Positions 12,260-24,080 of a stretch of 64,000 nt of DNA are shown here, piece after piece. Below the pieces are notes generated by a model, which did no database searches, had not been told where the DNA came from, and worked only from the letters and a program-made list of their open reading frames with translations. A program made the translations under genes and the position numbers. Source of the stretch: Lineus longissimus. Its lineage: Eukaryota > Nemertea > Pilidiophora > Heteronemertea > Lineidae. The DNA lies in contig NC_088312.1 in NCBI RefSeq assembly GCF_910592395.1, forward strand, positions 5,392,001 to 5,456,000, read 5' to 3'. The first letter of the stretch is position 1. Every line of letters begins with the position of its first letter.

Positions 12260-12565
12260 ACAAAGGTAACGATGAGTTAAATGTAAAGGGAGCTACTTCC
12301 GAGTTACACCCAGAAAACAGTTCCTTTACTCTTCATCGGGTAAAACCTCATCTCGTGAATGATGGCAATAGTGAGGATGATGGCGCAGTTCGACCTGCTA
12401 AGCTAACCTCGGACGTCTTGTATAACATCTATCGAAGACAAAAATAACGGAAGCCGCTTCTGAGCTTCATCATGAAAACAGTTTCCTTAATTCCGTTACT
12501 CTTCAGCAGATTAAAACCCCGGCTCGTGTATAATGTCAATGATGACACTGATGATGTTGTGCCGG
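12260..12565 (+). repeat. old ~161-bp tandem duplication
   Basis: Two diverged copies start near 12260 and 12422. Shared landmarks in order are a GCTACTTCCGAG / GCCGCTTCTGAG pair, GAAAACAGTT(T)CCTT, TTACTCTTCA, TAAAACC, CTCGTG and a GATGATG stretch. Landmark offsets are about 161 bases with small indels. It has no coding meaning that I can see. Confidence 0.75.
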
Positions 12566-14739
12566 ACAATGGACCCAGCGTTGGCGACAATAGTTGCCCA
12601 TGTCAACGCTTTTTAGTCATAATTGCTTCCGGGTGTCGATCGTAGAGCTTAGCCTTCTTGATGGATGGATGGTGGCTCCGTCTAATAATTTGAGATGGAA
12701 GCTGAAGGATCTTTTGAAGGCCAGTGATGTAATGGTGAAATTGACGTGGTGTGATGCTGTATTTAAACTTAAGCCCAACAGCCCTGTTAGTGACATTTCA
12801 GGACCATTATCGTAGAATTCTAAGTAAAATGATAGAAAAAAGTTCTTACTATGATCTCCTATTAGAAATTTTCTGATTTGTTACTTTCTCAAAGGACGAT
12901 AGCAGACAGTCGTAAAGCCAACATTATTCCACATTCTTTTCGAGGGTTTGAGTCGAACTATACCAGTCATGCCAGTAGTTCATTATGTTGAATGATAGTC
13001 GTATCATCGAACAGGGGTGATCATTCTCAAACTAGGTGTCGTGCAATGCTTTGCACTGTTGTCACAGAATGGTAACACCTTTCCCAAAATGAGTTTTCGT
13101 ACCTGTTACTAAATTTTTCATTCCTAATGAATGCTCACGAGGCAGGTGATCAAGAAAAGAGCCCAAGGGTATGCTAACAGTCTAATGTCATTCTAAACAT
13201 GTAATATATCTTTCTCAGTCAGTAGATTGGTAATCTCATTCCTTCTCGCTTTTGGAATGTGATGTTGGACGATATTGCGCTTTTCTTACCTTAATCGAAG
13301 GAGATGTAAGGCTTTGTAATGAGCTGTAAGAGAAGCATGTTGATACAATCAACATTCACCGTTGAGGATAACGCCACCATAAGTTGCTTGCCATGAAGAA
13401 CTTTCTTTCTTTTGGTTTAACATAAGCATACTAGCATTCATGATTGATAAGTTGATGTCTATAGAGTTGCATCTTGTACTGCATGTAGAAATATTATTTG
13501 AATTTCTTTCAAGTTGGTTGCGATGTTTTTACTTGAAACTCCATTTCGACCTATACGATGTTTCAGTACAATTATATTTCGACCTATACGATGTTTCAGT
13601 ACAATTATAGCTGTTTATGACATCAAAGGTTTTTTTGGTCTTAATTACGTGGCCACTGAAGATGCAAAGCTCTCGCGCTAAAGTGTTATCAAGAGAAGCA
13701 AGCACAGTGAAGGCTTTACATTTGCTCCTCTGGTTGCAGAAATCCTTTAACATAAGAAGCACTAGAATTATTAGATTATAACTTTCTTAAAGCTATTTTG
13801 CGAGAGGCCTTGGACATATCAAACTATCCGTACCAACATTGCTCCACTCTCGTAACAAAACCTGTAAGCTGCGGGTAAAGGCAGAGTTTCCAAGATAAAC
13901 GAGCAAACAAACGGTACTTTCAGCTCGTGATGACAGCACCTTATACCAATATGATAGTGTTGCTTCAAACAATCAGATGCGTCCATCATTTACCAATGCT
14001 TTCATCTGACATGTCTGAACAAATTTATTCTCTATTCGTTGCCGATGAGATTTTTAATTTCCCTGGTATGAAGCAGGCCGCTGGGGTAGAAGGGGTTTGC
14101 TTACTTGTACAATGTGTACGTAAGCAGATAGCCTAACATGAAATCAAGGTCTTACTGTTTGCTGCTATAACGAATACGCGAAGTATAGTTATGGTAAATA
14201 ATGATACTAAGCGATCATTGGGTCGTCAGTGAAGACATATCTAACTTCGCAGGGAATGAATATCATGGTTGATATCATCTCCGTTCACTTAGCCATATTC
14301 TATGACTGAAGAAGCTCTTGATAAAACGAGATGGAACAGGCCTACTTGAAATAACATTTATTAACTTATACCATAACCTTCTAAAAATTCCTGTACATCG
14401 TCTTGGTGTCTAAAATCTTACACACAGTGCTTTACACGTCATGGAACCATCGTAGAAACCTATACCGACTTTCAGCGTTATCGTATGGACACAGGTATTT
14501 CCCGTCCCTTGTTCGATGGACAGTTCATTGTTCCATTTGAACCCTTCGTAAGGTCAAAATGCCTTCAGTGCGCAGTCTATGGATTTCCTTGCAATCCGAT
14601 ACGACCCTTGTTGAAAAACAAACTTAGAGAAGAGGCAAACGTACTTTTGTATCATATTGCAAACTGATGGACGATTATAGTTAGGACCAGTCACAATATA
14701 GAATGTTGGGTGCAAAAACAAGAAAGGTCCACTGTGTCA
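12566..14739. other. no gene seen; contains a 33-bp duplication
   Basis: Only short frames. At 13543-13608 two identical 33-bp units follow each other; otherwise nothing notable. Confidence 0.6.
13543..13608 (+). repeat. perfect 33-bp tandem duplication
   Basis: Two units, each beginning ATTTCGACCTATACGATG and ending GTACAATTAT, with no visible difference between them. This suggests a very recent event. Confidence 0.95.
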
Positions 14740-14960
14740 GATAAGTGGGCCCTTAACGACCCTCACCACACCAGGTGTGATTTCAATAGGAGGCACAATG
14801 ACCCCAGTCGCCCTGTGACTGATCTGGGCCCCTTCTGGGCCTTTCTGAGCGCAGCATCACAATAACTGCGCCCCTTTTCACCAAAGGTTCAATAAGCCCC
14901 TGAAATCAGTGCAGGAGGCAGCTTCTTATTTACTGTTGTGACAGTGGCGGCCATCAAAGC
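14740..14960. promoter_or_regulatory. GC-richer block with a T-box-like palindrome
   Basis: This locally GC-rich, gene-less block contains the perfect 13-bp palindrome CACACCAGGTGTG (14767-14779). AGGTGTGA (14773-14780) is the Brachyury/T-box half-site; a second half-site in inverse orientation is one base closer than in the classical 16-bp palindrome. An E-box CAGGTG overlaps it. Motif evidence only. Confidence 0.25.
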
Positions 14961-16219
14961 AACAGCATCAAACATATCATACTATAACCGTCATGAATAC
15001 TATAGATGTATTTGTAAGGGAACCCTTCCTTTATTCTAAGTGTCAAAATGCGGTCTCTGTAACCGCTCCCATGAGACCCCCTTTCTTCGCTGTTTGATAC
15101 CAGCACATTATGCCAATTTCTACAAAAATGCGTATTCAGTTGCCATGGTTACGTATGTTATCTAGGAGACGGGGGTAATGTAGAAAAACTGGAAGGACCC
15201 TTTGTCTTTGGTGAATCATTGCCAGCGCAAATCATCTCTTTAAGGGGAAAAAAAGGTCACCATTATTTCCTGGGTAGCTTGCCTTAGGTAAAAACATCTT
15301 AACCCTTATTTCGGTTATTTCCGGGGGAAACGACATTGCAAGCAGGTTGTATTTGAATTGGTTTTTCTTATGTAAATCATGATGTGGTACCATTTTCATG
15401 ACATTATCTGCCTAGGAATTGGCAAATGAATAATGATTAAAATAATCCACTTTCTGGATGGATGCTGGCCTTATTTTGTCCAAATTCAAAAACTTGAAAT
15501 GCTATTAGATATGTGGGGAAGGAAGAGAGTTATTCTCTTGGTATTTAATCTGAGACTCGACCTACCCGTTAGAGACTTTATCATTTCGTAAGAGGGATCT
15601 GGCTGGGTTGTACATCCAGTGATGCACAAGACCAATCAACTTTGTTCGGGATAAAAATTACGATTCTCATAGTACCTCGATAAATATCCACTTACATCAC
15701 TCAAAGGCCACTGACCCTTTCACCATTCTTCAACAAACCCTTAACAATACCTCATCTTCCCAACATTACTGTTATTTTCATCTCTTTATAATCAGTTATC
15801 ACCTGCCCCTTTCTTTCGGATCATTCAAATACGCAAGGCCCCAACTTTAATGACCTCTTAATATGTAATCAGGACTGATGCAGCCTAATTATTATTTCTT
15901 GGTTAATTATAAAGCCATTTATTATCAAATCCAACCTCAGCCATTAAAATGCTATTTGTTTTAAATTTGATGTGTGCCTTTCAAGATTAGGTTCTTCGGT
16001 TACTGCTTGATCGTGACGACAAAGTTCCTTGTCTTTGTGGATAATTTATATATTTTTCTTTCATTCTTTTCCTTCTGATGACAAGGGGGTGCGATTTTTT
16101 TGTGCTTTCTGGGGACTGTACCTAGCCTCTTCAACGAGTCACTTTAGGAAAACACTCCATGATATCGGTGACAGTCGTCATTTTTGCGCATCATGAGTTC
16201 AACTTATGAAGGAAAAAGG
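14961..16219. other. no gene seen; one weak X-box-like site
   Basis: There is no recognisable coding sequence. GTTGCCATGGTTAC at 15139-15152 has a good X-box left half and a poor right half. Confidence 0.55.
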
Positions 16220-16291
16220 GGCGACAAGACCGGGGTTCGTACCCATGACCCCTGGAGTAAGAATCGAACACACCGAGCTAATGTCATCACC
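16220..16291 (-). pseudogene. tRNA-derived pseudogene or SINE head (tRNA-Lys-like)
   Basis: Read on the minus strand, this 72-nt unit begins GGTGATG, which can pair (with some G-U) with its 3' end GTCGCC region as a seven-pair acceptor stem. It contains an A-box-like TTAGCTCGGTG, an anticodon-arm-like GATTCTTACTCCAGG (CTT at the loop, as in tRNA-Lys), and a T-arm/B-box-like GGGTACGAACCCC. Roughly ten bases of the D-arm region are missing and the B-box is imperfect, so it is not a working tRNA. Immediately downstream on the minus strand comes CCTTTTTCC, a T5 run of the kind that stops RNA polymerase III. No clear SINE body was seen after it. Confidence 0.6.
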
Positions 16292-16747
16292 GGTTTAAAA
16301 GCTTGAACTTTGAACTGATGTGTAGAGTTGGTTTCTGACTATTGAAGTGGCTGATTGAAATACATGTACATGATACAGGGAAATACATGAAGATTCCATA
16401 CTGGAAAAGTTTCTCAGGATTTGATACGAAGTATTCATGGCGAAGTCATCAAATTGTACTCCGTTTCGATAACTCGATCCAACTGCCACCCATTGTCGTA
16501 AGTTCAGAGTTATCATAATCAAACAAGTGATTGGCCGTTTGTCAATATATTCAAACAAACCAATCGAAACCTCGAGTGGTATCGGATACGCGAGCAATTT
16601 ATCAATCAATGTCAGAAGACAAGCGATGGTTTCGTGTCCATTGTTGGGGCAAGTTGTCGATCATGCTTGTCCATTGCGGCGGAAGCAGCCAGATCTTTGT
16701 AGTTAACAAGTGTCAATCTTTAGGTCTGATTTGATCCAGTGTTTTAA

Positions 16748-16965
16748 TTTGATTTTGAGGTTTATCGTTATATCGGAACTGTATAGTTGCATTCCGTTTG
16801 AAGTCCCACGTCTCACGAGAGTTCATGTTACATGTGTTACATGGGCTCTTGTCTTTAGTTGGACAAGTTTGAATTGTTTAAATGTTCGGATTTGATTTTG
16901 AGATTAATCAGTACACTGCAATCGCAGTTGCACGGTTGAGGTCCTACGTCTTAAGATAAGCCCTT
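16748..16965 (+). repeat. old ~143-bp direct duplication
   Basis: Two diverged copies begin TTGATTTTGAG (16749 and 16892), then share a GCA/AGTTGCA stretch, GTTTGA/GTTGAG, GTCC-ACGTCT and a following A/G-rich tail. About 75 bases align in each copy. Confidence 0.5.
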
Positions 16966-19900
16966 CTCCTGTAAAGGACTAGCTACGTTTTTTTCGGAGG
17001 AAGAGACATATATGTTTGGCTATCCATGCTCCGACGATTGTCATTCTCAGAAAAGTATCAATTGATTAAAAAAACAATGTCAAAAGGAAGAAAGGTTCAG
17101 TTCTTGGTCTTTTTGATAATGTAAACTTTTGACATGTTTGGAATTTAAACACGAAAACAGTCATTTGGTCCTGAAGCAATGTTGCCTTTCGTGATGTTGC
17201 AGGTGGTCTTGTGTCATAATGAAAGGGTTGGGATGGTCATTCCGACAGGGATGCTCTCTCTTTGATGTCCTAATGCGTAGAAATACTTTGTTTGCCTCCA
17301 CTATCCCAGGGATATATAGGATTAGGATGGGTGATACATTTCCTTACACTAGGATCAAGCGACAATGAGTCTGGGGCCGAGACCTCGGTTTGTGTAAGGC
17401 GCCATTGTTCGCAATAACTTCCGTTTATGTTTCGGTGGTTGTGTTACCCCGCAAATATTTGTCAAAAGCATTGAAAGTCCCCATCCCTGGTCGGTCTTTT
17501 GAACATTTGGGCATCAGGGATGAAGGCGTGGTCCCATGGGCCGCCACAATGGCAAAGAATTGAGTTATTTCTCGCGAATTGCCCATTACCAATACACTTT
17601 CACAATACCATGTGTTTTGTTGATGTTGTTTCGCATTTCTCTTTATTTGTCACATAAAACTCGTTGGTGTTGAACTGTAAATTGACACCCGGCGTCGTAT
17701 TTCGGATACATTACTCGATATTTGTTAAAATTTGAATAATACTCGGCTGACACGTTGACATAATTAGTCATCCGTTGAATGGGTAAATTGCATCACCAAG
17801 AGAAAGGGGAGGGTAATCGGAGCGGCATAATGCGACATCACGTTGCTTCAGGGGCTTGAAGACATTTTAAATTACTGTAATTCTCCATCAGATTTCAGTA
17901 CCATGACAAGATTGAATATTGGATTTTGAAATACGTTTGATTGCGTGAAATTGAAAAGCTTATTCCAAAAGTTTCTAGCTTAAGTGTTGGAAACGTGCAG
18001 TTAATAGGAGTTTTTTTTGGACCGTGATTTGCTCAGGAAGTATGTGATAAGTTCTGCAAGTGCAAGCTTGTGAAAACGTCTCGCTCGGGAAAATCGTTCA
18101 CGGTAGCCTATACATGTAGATTTGGTCAAGCATCGTAGATCAAAAATATAAAACTGGAGAGGTGGAATCGTATATCACACATGTATTGTGTACATAGACC
18201 TCCCAGTGCATATTGTTTGAGTATAATTTCACAGCAGCACATATTTTGGACGTTTTTACGACTTAAGAAATAAATATCTACCCCGGCCTTCACAAACACC
18301 AGCTGCTGCCGCGTCAACCTTACATATCCATCTAGGGTTGGTCGGTGTTCTCCTCAGCAGCTGCAACCTCGCACAAGCCGTATTATCTTCGAAGAAGCTC
18401 TTACGTCTTCCGAACACATTCATAATCAAACCATTATTCAGCCTATTCAGGACATTTTTCCACGTAATCACAATTGGTCGTGTCAATATTGAGGCAGGAG
18501 GAACTGGAGCTTGTTGAATACAGCATCTCCAAAAACGACAGATTGGAAAGCTATTTAGAATGCTTCAAACATTACGTCATCGTAAACCCGTTAACTGGTT
18601 TGAGAACCGGTTTCTGTTCAAATTTCAAAAACATCTATTCTGGTCCAGCAGCTGCGTCGTCGTCCCCCCCCCCCCCGACTTTACATGTCGGTCCCCCCAG
18701 AAAAAAAATTATACCCATTAGTCGATCAGCCCAAAAGCGATGGCAATTGGGCCTTTTAGCCACACTCTAACAATCTCAACTTGGGAAATATTTGAAGTAT
18801 ATACTTCGCCTATCCGTTAGCGTACATTTCTGACCAATGAATTGGCACTATAATAGACTACTGTAAGCAACATTGGAGAACGGTGGTCAGCTACTGGTAT
18901 TGGCATGGGGAGCGTCCAAACGAATGCAGTAGACACTGAATTATCTGCCAGGAAGCATTGGTGCATACTTGACATCTGACCTTCAGGGAAGACGAGAAAA
19001 GGTCTATTGTGTCACAGCAAAAAAAATCATTTCCTTGGCTGGGTTGATCAGCTATATCAAAATTGACGAACGTGTGGTGAGATATTTTTGTTGAACAAAA
19101 TGGAAGAAATTTGTTAGAAATATGACCTATGTACTAGATTGATTTAGATTCCCATGAGCTTCCGTATCTCTCAGAGAATGACTCGTACTTTCCTTGCTTC
19201 AAGAAACCCTTCACCCAAGGCAAAGTGAAATCTAGTGAAAACGTCAATTCCATGGGCGATACTTCTGTTTTCTTAGGTTATCAAATTATTGTGTAGTTCA
19301 TTAATTCCTTGATTCAACTGCCTGACTCCAGATGACGAAAATTTGACATTGTCTCCTTACGTAATTGTGCTTTACACCCCAAGGGTTCAAATGACAAAAG
19401 GGTTTAAATGAGAAAAATAAATTGCACGCGTCGACAGGGTCATGCTGTCTTGCCTTTTCGCATTCGCTATTGAAATTTTTGAAATTAGTTTTAGCGATTG
19501 CATCAAAAGTTATGTTTCACAGACATCATGGGGCCCCTTGTAACACTCTGGTATCAAATCGGGTGGATTAGACTATAAATGAAAACGCCACGAATCAAGT
19601 CCCTTTTTCCCCGAAGGGTCTTCAGAATTTCGTTCCAATGATACGACTCCCTTCTCAGCAGTATGCGGCATATGAAAGCATTGTACTTTATTTTGTGACG
19701 TTTATCCTCTGTTTCCTCGATCATGATCATGAATCGGTTGCCAGGGATTTCCCTTGTTATCCCTCCAGCATTCTTGCAGCGAGACCCTTTTCTATGCAGG
19801 GATAAAATGACCCCGTGTATGAGTCAGGGTGTAAGAGATGTATACAAGCAAGGGATTTACAGAGGGTCGTGTGCACCCTCACACGCCTTTCGTTCTTTTA

Positions 19901-20446
19901 ATCCCCACTCGAAGTGTTCTTTGTGACAAAATGACACGAGAAATATGTAAGGAAATGCATCAATCTGATTATATGATACACTTTAAAACCCTTCTTAGTT
20001 TGGTCCTTTTATATTGCCACGTGGCAATAGATAGACCCATATACTATAAAACTGTCAACGAAAAATTGGGGCTTTTCCTGCTGCGTATCTTTGAAATTTC
20101 GTTGTGCAGACTCTCGCAAGACAGCAAACACACGTTGTTTTTTCTCATTATAATAATAATGGCTAATGTATGGTGTCATGAAGAAAATGATTCTAAAACA
20201 ATCTTGAAAGACAATTTTCGATTTTTTGATAACATTAACACATTGTGCAAAGTCATTGCCCATTGTTAATGAATTCTGTGAACATTATTTTTAACGTTTT
20301 ACCCCAGGTTCGTTGAATTGTCTTAGCACCTTTTCGCGGACAAATAATGCGTGGATGTGTTTTCCGTTAATTTATTGATGTCTGGAGCAGATGATGAAAG
20401 CATCTTTTGGATACAACACTGAGCCTTGTTATTATTTTTTTATGTT
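16966..20446. other. no gene seen; poly-C run and a faint duplication
   Basis: A run of 13 C lies at 18664-18676. The sequence around it (CCAGCAGCTGCGTC ... CTTTACATGTC) resembles 18298-18335 (CCAGCTGCTGCCGCGTC ... CTTACATATC), perhaps an old duplicated element. The 143-codon plus frame 19838-20269 and the minus frame 18256-18486 are unrecognised. TACATGTA lies at 18111-18118. Confidence 0.5.
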
Positions 20447-20468
20447 TTTTCTTTCTTTCTTTCTTTTT
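20447..20468 (+). repeat. TTTC-type microsatellite and T-rich tract
   Basis: Several consecutive TTTC units (cttttctttctttctttcttttt) inside a longer T-rich tract. Confidence 0.8.
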
Positions 20469-23450
20469 GTTATTTTTTTAAAATTCGTATCATCTTTGTC
20501 TTTGTTACTTTTTTGTACTCTCGTCTAGGAATTTGTAGTGACTCATTCTACCTTTGGGGAAGCAGTTGGTCATTGATTTATTAATCAGAAAGATGGTTTG
20601 AAATTCTGGGGTTTTTTTGAGGTAATAGGATGTGCATACTAGATGAAATATCGTTCTGCAAACTCTGATTCTTCCATACAGAAATGTTGCCATTCAATAG
20701 CGATGAGATGTTTTGTGCGAAGATACACTAAGATGAATCGTTTTCTAGTTTCAAAAACTGCTTTCTTCTGAACGTTTTTAAAAATATAATAATATTGTCT
20801 CTTAAAAGTCATGATTTTATTTTGCTGAAAATCGATATGGAATTTCATCTGTGAGGAGCCTACCTTGCCTTTTAATTTTCGGCAATCTATCTTCTAAGAT
20901 AATTTCAAAATGACCGTCTTAGATTTCCAACAGCAAATTTCATCAAAGCTTACAACAAAAGACGCATCCCCAATTTAACTTCACATCCTCTTATACTATC
21001 CTGATCCTGTGTAAGGGTCCACTAGTGCCATTGTTGTGCGAGAAGAAGGAGTCCAATATGGCCGCCGTGACTCAGGTTTTTCGGAAGGCCATTATCAAGT
21101 TTCTTTTCTCGTTTTAAACTTGTTCACTTTGGTGAAAGTGGGGGTCGATAGGATGATGTCGCGGGGAAATAGATATGTGTGGTGCCAGTGCATTACTTTC
21201 ATGAGTTTCTTATACGTGTATACAGAATCGTGTAATGTACACGTTATAGTATCTTTGTTGGGTTATGTGAATCTTTAAAATTTATGTTATGCTATCACCA
21301 AGGAATCATTTTCTTTTCAAAAATGTTCATGTATTGTGCGGCATCGTTAATAGGGAAAGGGACTGAACGTATTGGGAGACAAAGTTCAGAGAAAGTACGA
21401 GTTTCCTTGAAAGCTGGGATCGTGTAAAAAAAGATGTGTATATAAGTCGGTGTTCAGAAGCTTCTAAAGGGCAGGGGAAGTGGTACGATGTATTGCATAC
21501 CTTTTCTAAATTCTATAAAAAAAAACATTCACGATCACTCACTCGGTATCATATTCATTTTAAAATACTCGGTGGTACTAGTGAGCGACTCTATACTGCT
21601 ATTCATTTTTGGCTGAACATCACCAACACCATGTTTTGAAATTGTTTTGAAAAGGTACAGCGAGACTTCCGATCGGATAACTAAATCCTTTCGAAAGTTC
21701 TCATGTCAATAAATGGACGTTATCATCATTGTAAAGGACAAACGCGGAGTGGCTATGACAATATCCTAAAAGTTTAGAAGAACGTCACACATCCTTCGTA
21801 TGATTAGTTTAAATTTTGCCGCTTCCTTGTTCGAAAAACCATCCTTTAGAGGGATGATCCTGCTTTAAACCTGACGAAAGCCTTTGCCTTGATACTCAAA
21901 GAAAGAAGTTGAATGCACTAGTCTTGTTTCTTTTGTATCGTATGTAACTCCCAATACGGTACTTAAATATTATTTTTCATTTACATATGAAATATTTGAA
22001 ATGTAAAACATGCCCCCTTGACCATTAAACCCAAGGTGCCCAACAGAAAAACATTGTATTATGGATGATGCTTCATGTATAAGTAAACGTAACTAAATTC
22101 CATTGTATAGATAACTCCTTGTTTTATCTCTCTTATCGCATCTTTACTAGTGATGATACAATGACTATTTCGTCTGATTTGTGAAACTTTTCCTAAATCG
22201 CATTGTATGAATCCTTTCCCTAACACATGATATTAGTACATGTCGCACAGTTCACATCTTCAGCCCTTCTCTAACGTATGTCACCAATCCTCCCTCGGTA
22301 CCCAAGCTCATGAACACACAAGTTCCTCATCAGGAAGTGTTTAATTTAACGACGGTGTCATTAACGACGGTTGTAGTTCAATTTTCGAAGCCACATCAGG
22401 TGATGTCATCTAAAACGCAATGGCTGTGGAGAGATTTCAATCATTACAATGGCTTTTCCGTGACATCGCCAATTCACTTGATGAAGATCGAACGGACCTT
22501 AAGCAGGATTCTGTGAAAGTTATTTATTTGATCGTTTAACAATCCTTTGAAATGGATTTGACTCGTTATTTGACGTGTGTATGTTGAAAGAATGATAGGG
22601 TGTCTTACATGTAGGATATGAAACACATTTATGTTTCAGCTCCGAAGCAAACATGCAGTCTTTGTTTCCCTGAACCTCCCTGTAATGAACCCTTCCCCTT
22701 CTCTCCTTAACCATGATACGATCTTACTGCAGATATACACCCTTAAGTCACACGTTTTCAATTATATAACCATCCTTCATTCCTGACGTATTACATAGGA
22801 TGCAAATCATGATCGATAGGGAAGAAAATCCCGAGGGTCTTACTGTCAGAATAAGGGCTGTCATCCCTCAGCCTCGGGCAGCACTCAAGGCTAATGCAAC
22901 CATGTGTATATCCCTTCTTTATACACGACGTATCCTAGCAGCGGGGTTTGAAACCCTTTGCCAACAAACTTGAGACCCTCCGCCCTTCGTGTATTTTGTG
23001 CGGGCGCTGGGCGTCTCGATTGTGCACGATGTAGTTGGGTTTCTCTTTTTTCTGGGCATGGGATAAAAGGGACTCGGGAAGGGCAGAAGTGAATAGTGTG
23101 ACTGAATGAGCTCAAAAATGGCGATAGTTATAATATATGTGTGCATATCACTAAAATTCTCCAATTTTCTTCTCATTTTAGGTAAGTGTACTTTTAAACC
23201 GCGGTTGACTGTGAAAGTTGTACGACGAAGGGGTGGTGAGTATACTGCAACAAATAAAATGCGCATTATAAATATCTCAATACTTCATCATTCAGTAAAC
23301 TGCAGTGACGATTGAAAAGCTATAAGAGAAATAAGTCATTTTCGCTAAAATGCTACAACAAATCCCTGTCATGATAAGATGAGACGAATAACTGACTATA
23401 CCGACCATGTGTTTAAGTATGTTTCCCTAGATTCTTCACTCTTTGGTTGA
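20469..23450. other. no gene seen
   Basis: This contains an ATG at 23118 followed by 21 codons of hydrophobic sequence (MAIVIIYVCISLKFSNF...) and a good donor at 23182 in phase 1. It resembles a signal-peptide exon but has no confirmed partner. A strong exon-like pair also lies at 23431-23492 (tttccctag|ATT ... AAGCAG|gtaagtgg). Neither can be assigned to a gene. Confidence 0.45.
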
Positions 23451-23666
23451 CAACCAGTTCGAAATAAGCTACCGTATATTCTCAAGAAGCAGGTAAGTGG
23501 ATTTACAGGAATCGAAGGATTCATTCCCCCTTTTACTGTTTCTGATTCTATTCGTAGAGGGCCCAAAATGACCATAGTTGCTGATCTGATTAATGACCAG
23601 CACCCAGCACCCCAAGCTATGCCAACATGGTCAGGAGCAGGCCAGGCCCGGTTGGCCACTAAGTGA
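23451..23666 (+). CDS. unrecognised open frame without ATG start
   Basis: Seventy-one codons are open between a TGA at 23448-23450 and a TGA at 23664-23666. Stretches such as GFTGIEGFIPPFTVSDSI and MTIVADLINDQ read like protein, and the codons are not strongly biased by base composition. There is no ATG in the first half, so it would have to be a spliced terminal exon (possible upstream junctions are ...ctcaag| or ...gaagcag|) or a relic. The opposite strand is open too (23396-23659), which weakens the case. I do not recognise the product. Confidence 0.2.
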   Translation, partial: QPVRNKLPYILKKQVSGFTGIEGFIPPFTVSDSIRRGPKMTIVADLINDQHPAPQAMPTWSGAGQARLATK

Positions 23667-23784
23667 TATGTTTTTTTTTATTTTGCAAGTTATCTCTATT
23701 ATTGTCGTATTCTTCCTTTCGTAATGAATGCTTTCTTTAGGTGAATGGAAAAAAGGTCGCTACCCTTCATGATAATTGTTTTTC

Positions 23785-24080
23785 TTTATAGAATTTCTTG
23801 CCATTTTAGTTGCTTTCCTTAACAAATTGCTTTCCTTTAAAGAATTGCTTGGCTTAAAAGAAAAGCGTTCCCTTAAAGATATTCGAAGAACTGCTTTCTT
23901 TTGAAAAAAAGCTTTCCCTAAAAACATTGCTTTCCTTAAAACAATTGCTTCTTCTCTGCTTTCCTTTAATAACTACATTTTTTAAAGAGGTGTGTGTGAT
24001 CCACAAATATCTGCTTTTCTTTAAAGAACTATTTTCCTTATAAATTTGCATTCCTTCAACGAATTGCTTGTCCTTCTTGG
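23785..24080 (+). repeat. degenerate CTTTCCTTAAA-type tandem repeat
   Basis: About a dozen imperfect units of roughly 18-24 bases vary around TTGCTTTCCTTAAAGAA. The reverse strand gives a Lys/Ser/Phe-rich low-complexity frame (24051-23854), which is a by-product of the repeat and not a gene. Confidence 0.8.

Noticed and set aside
19838-20269. Open frame of about 143 codons
   Set aside because: AT-rich random composition with no motif; the opposite strand is also open for 84 codons.
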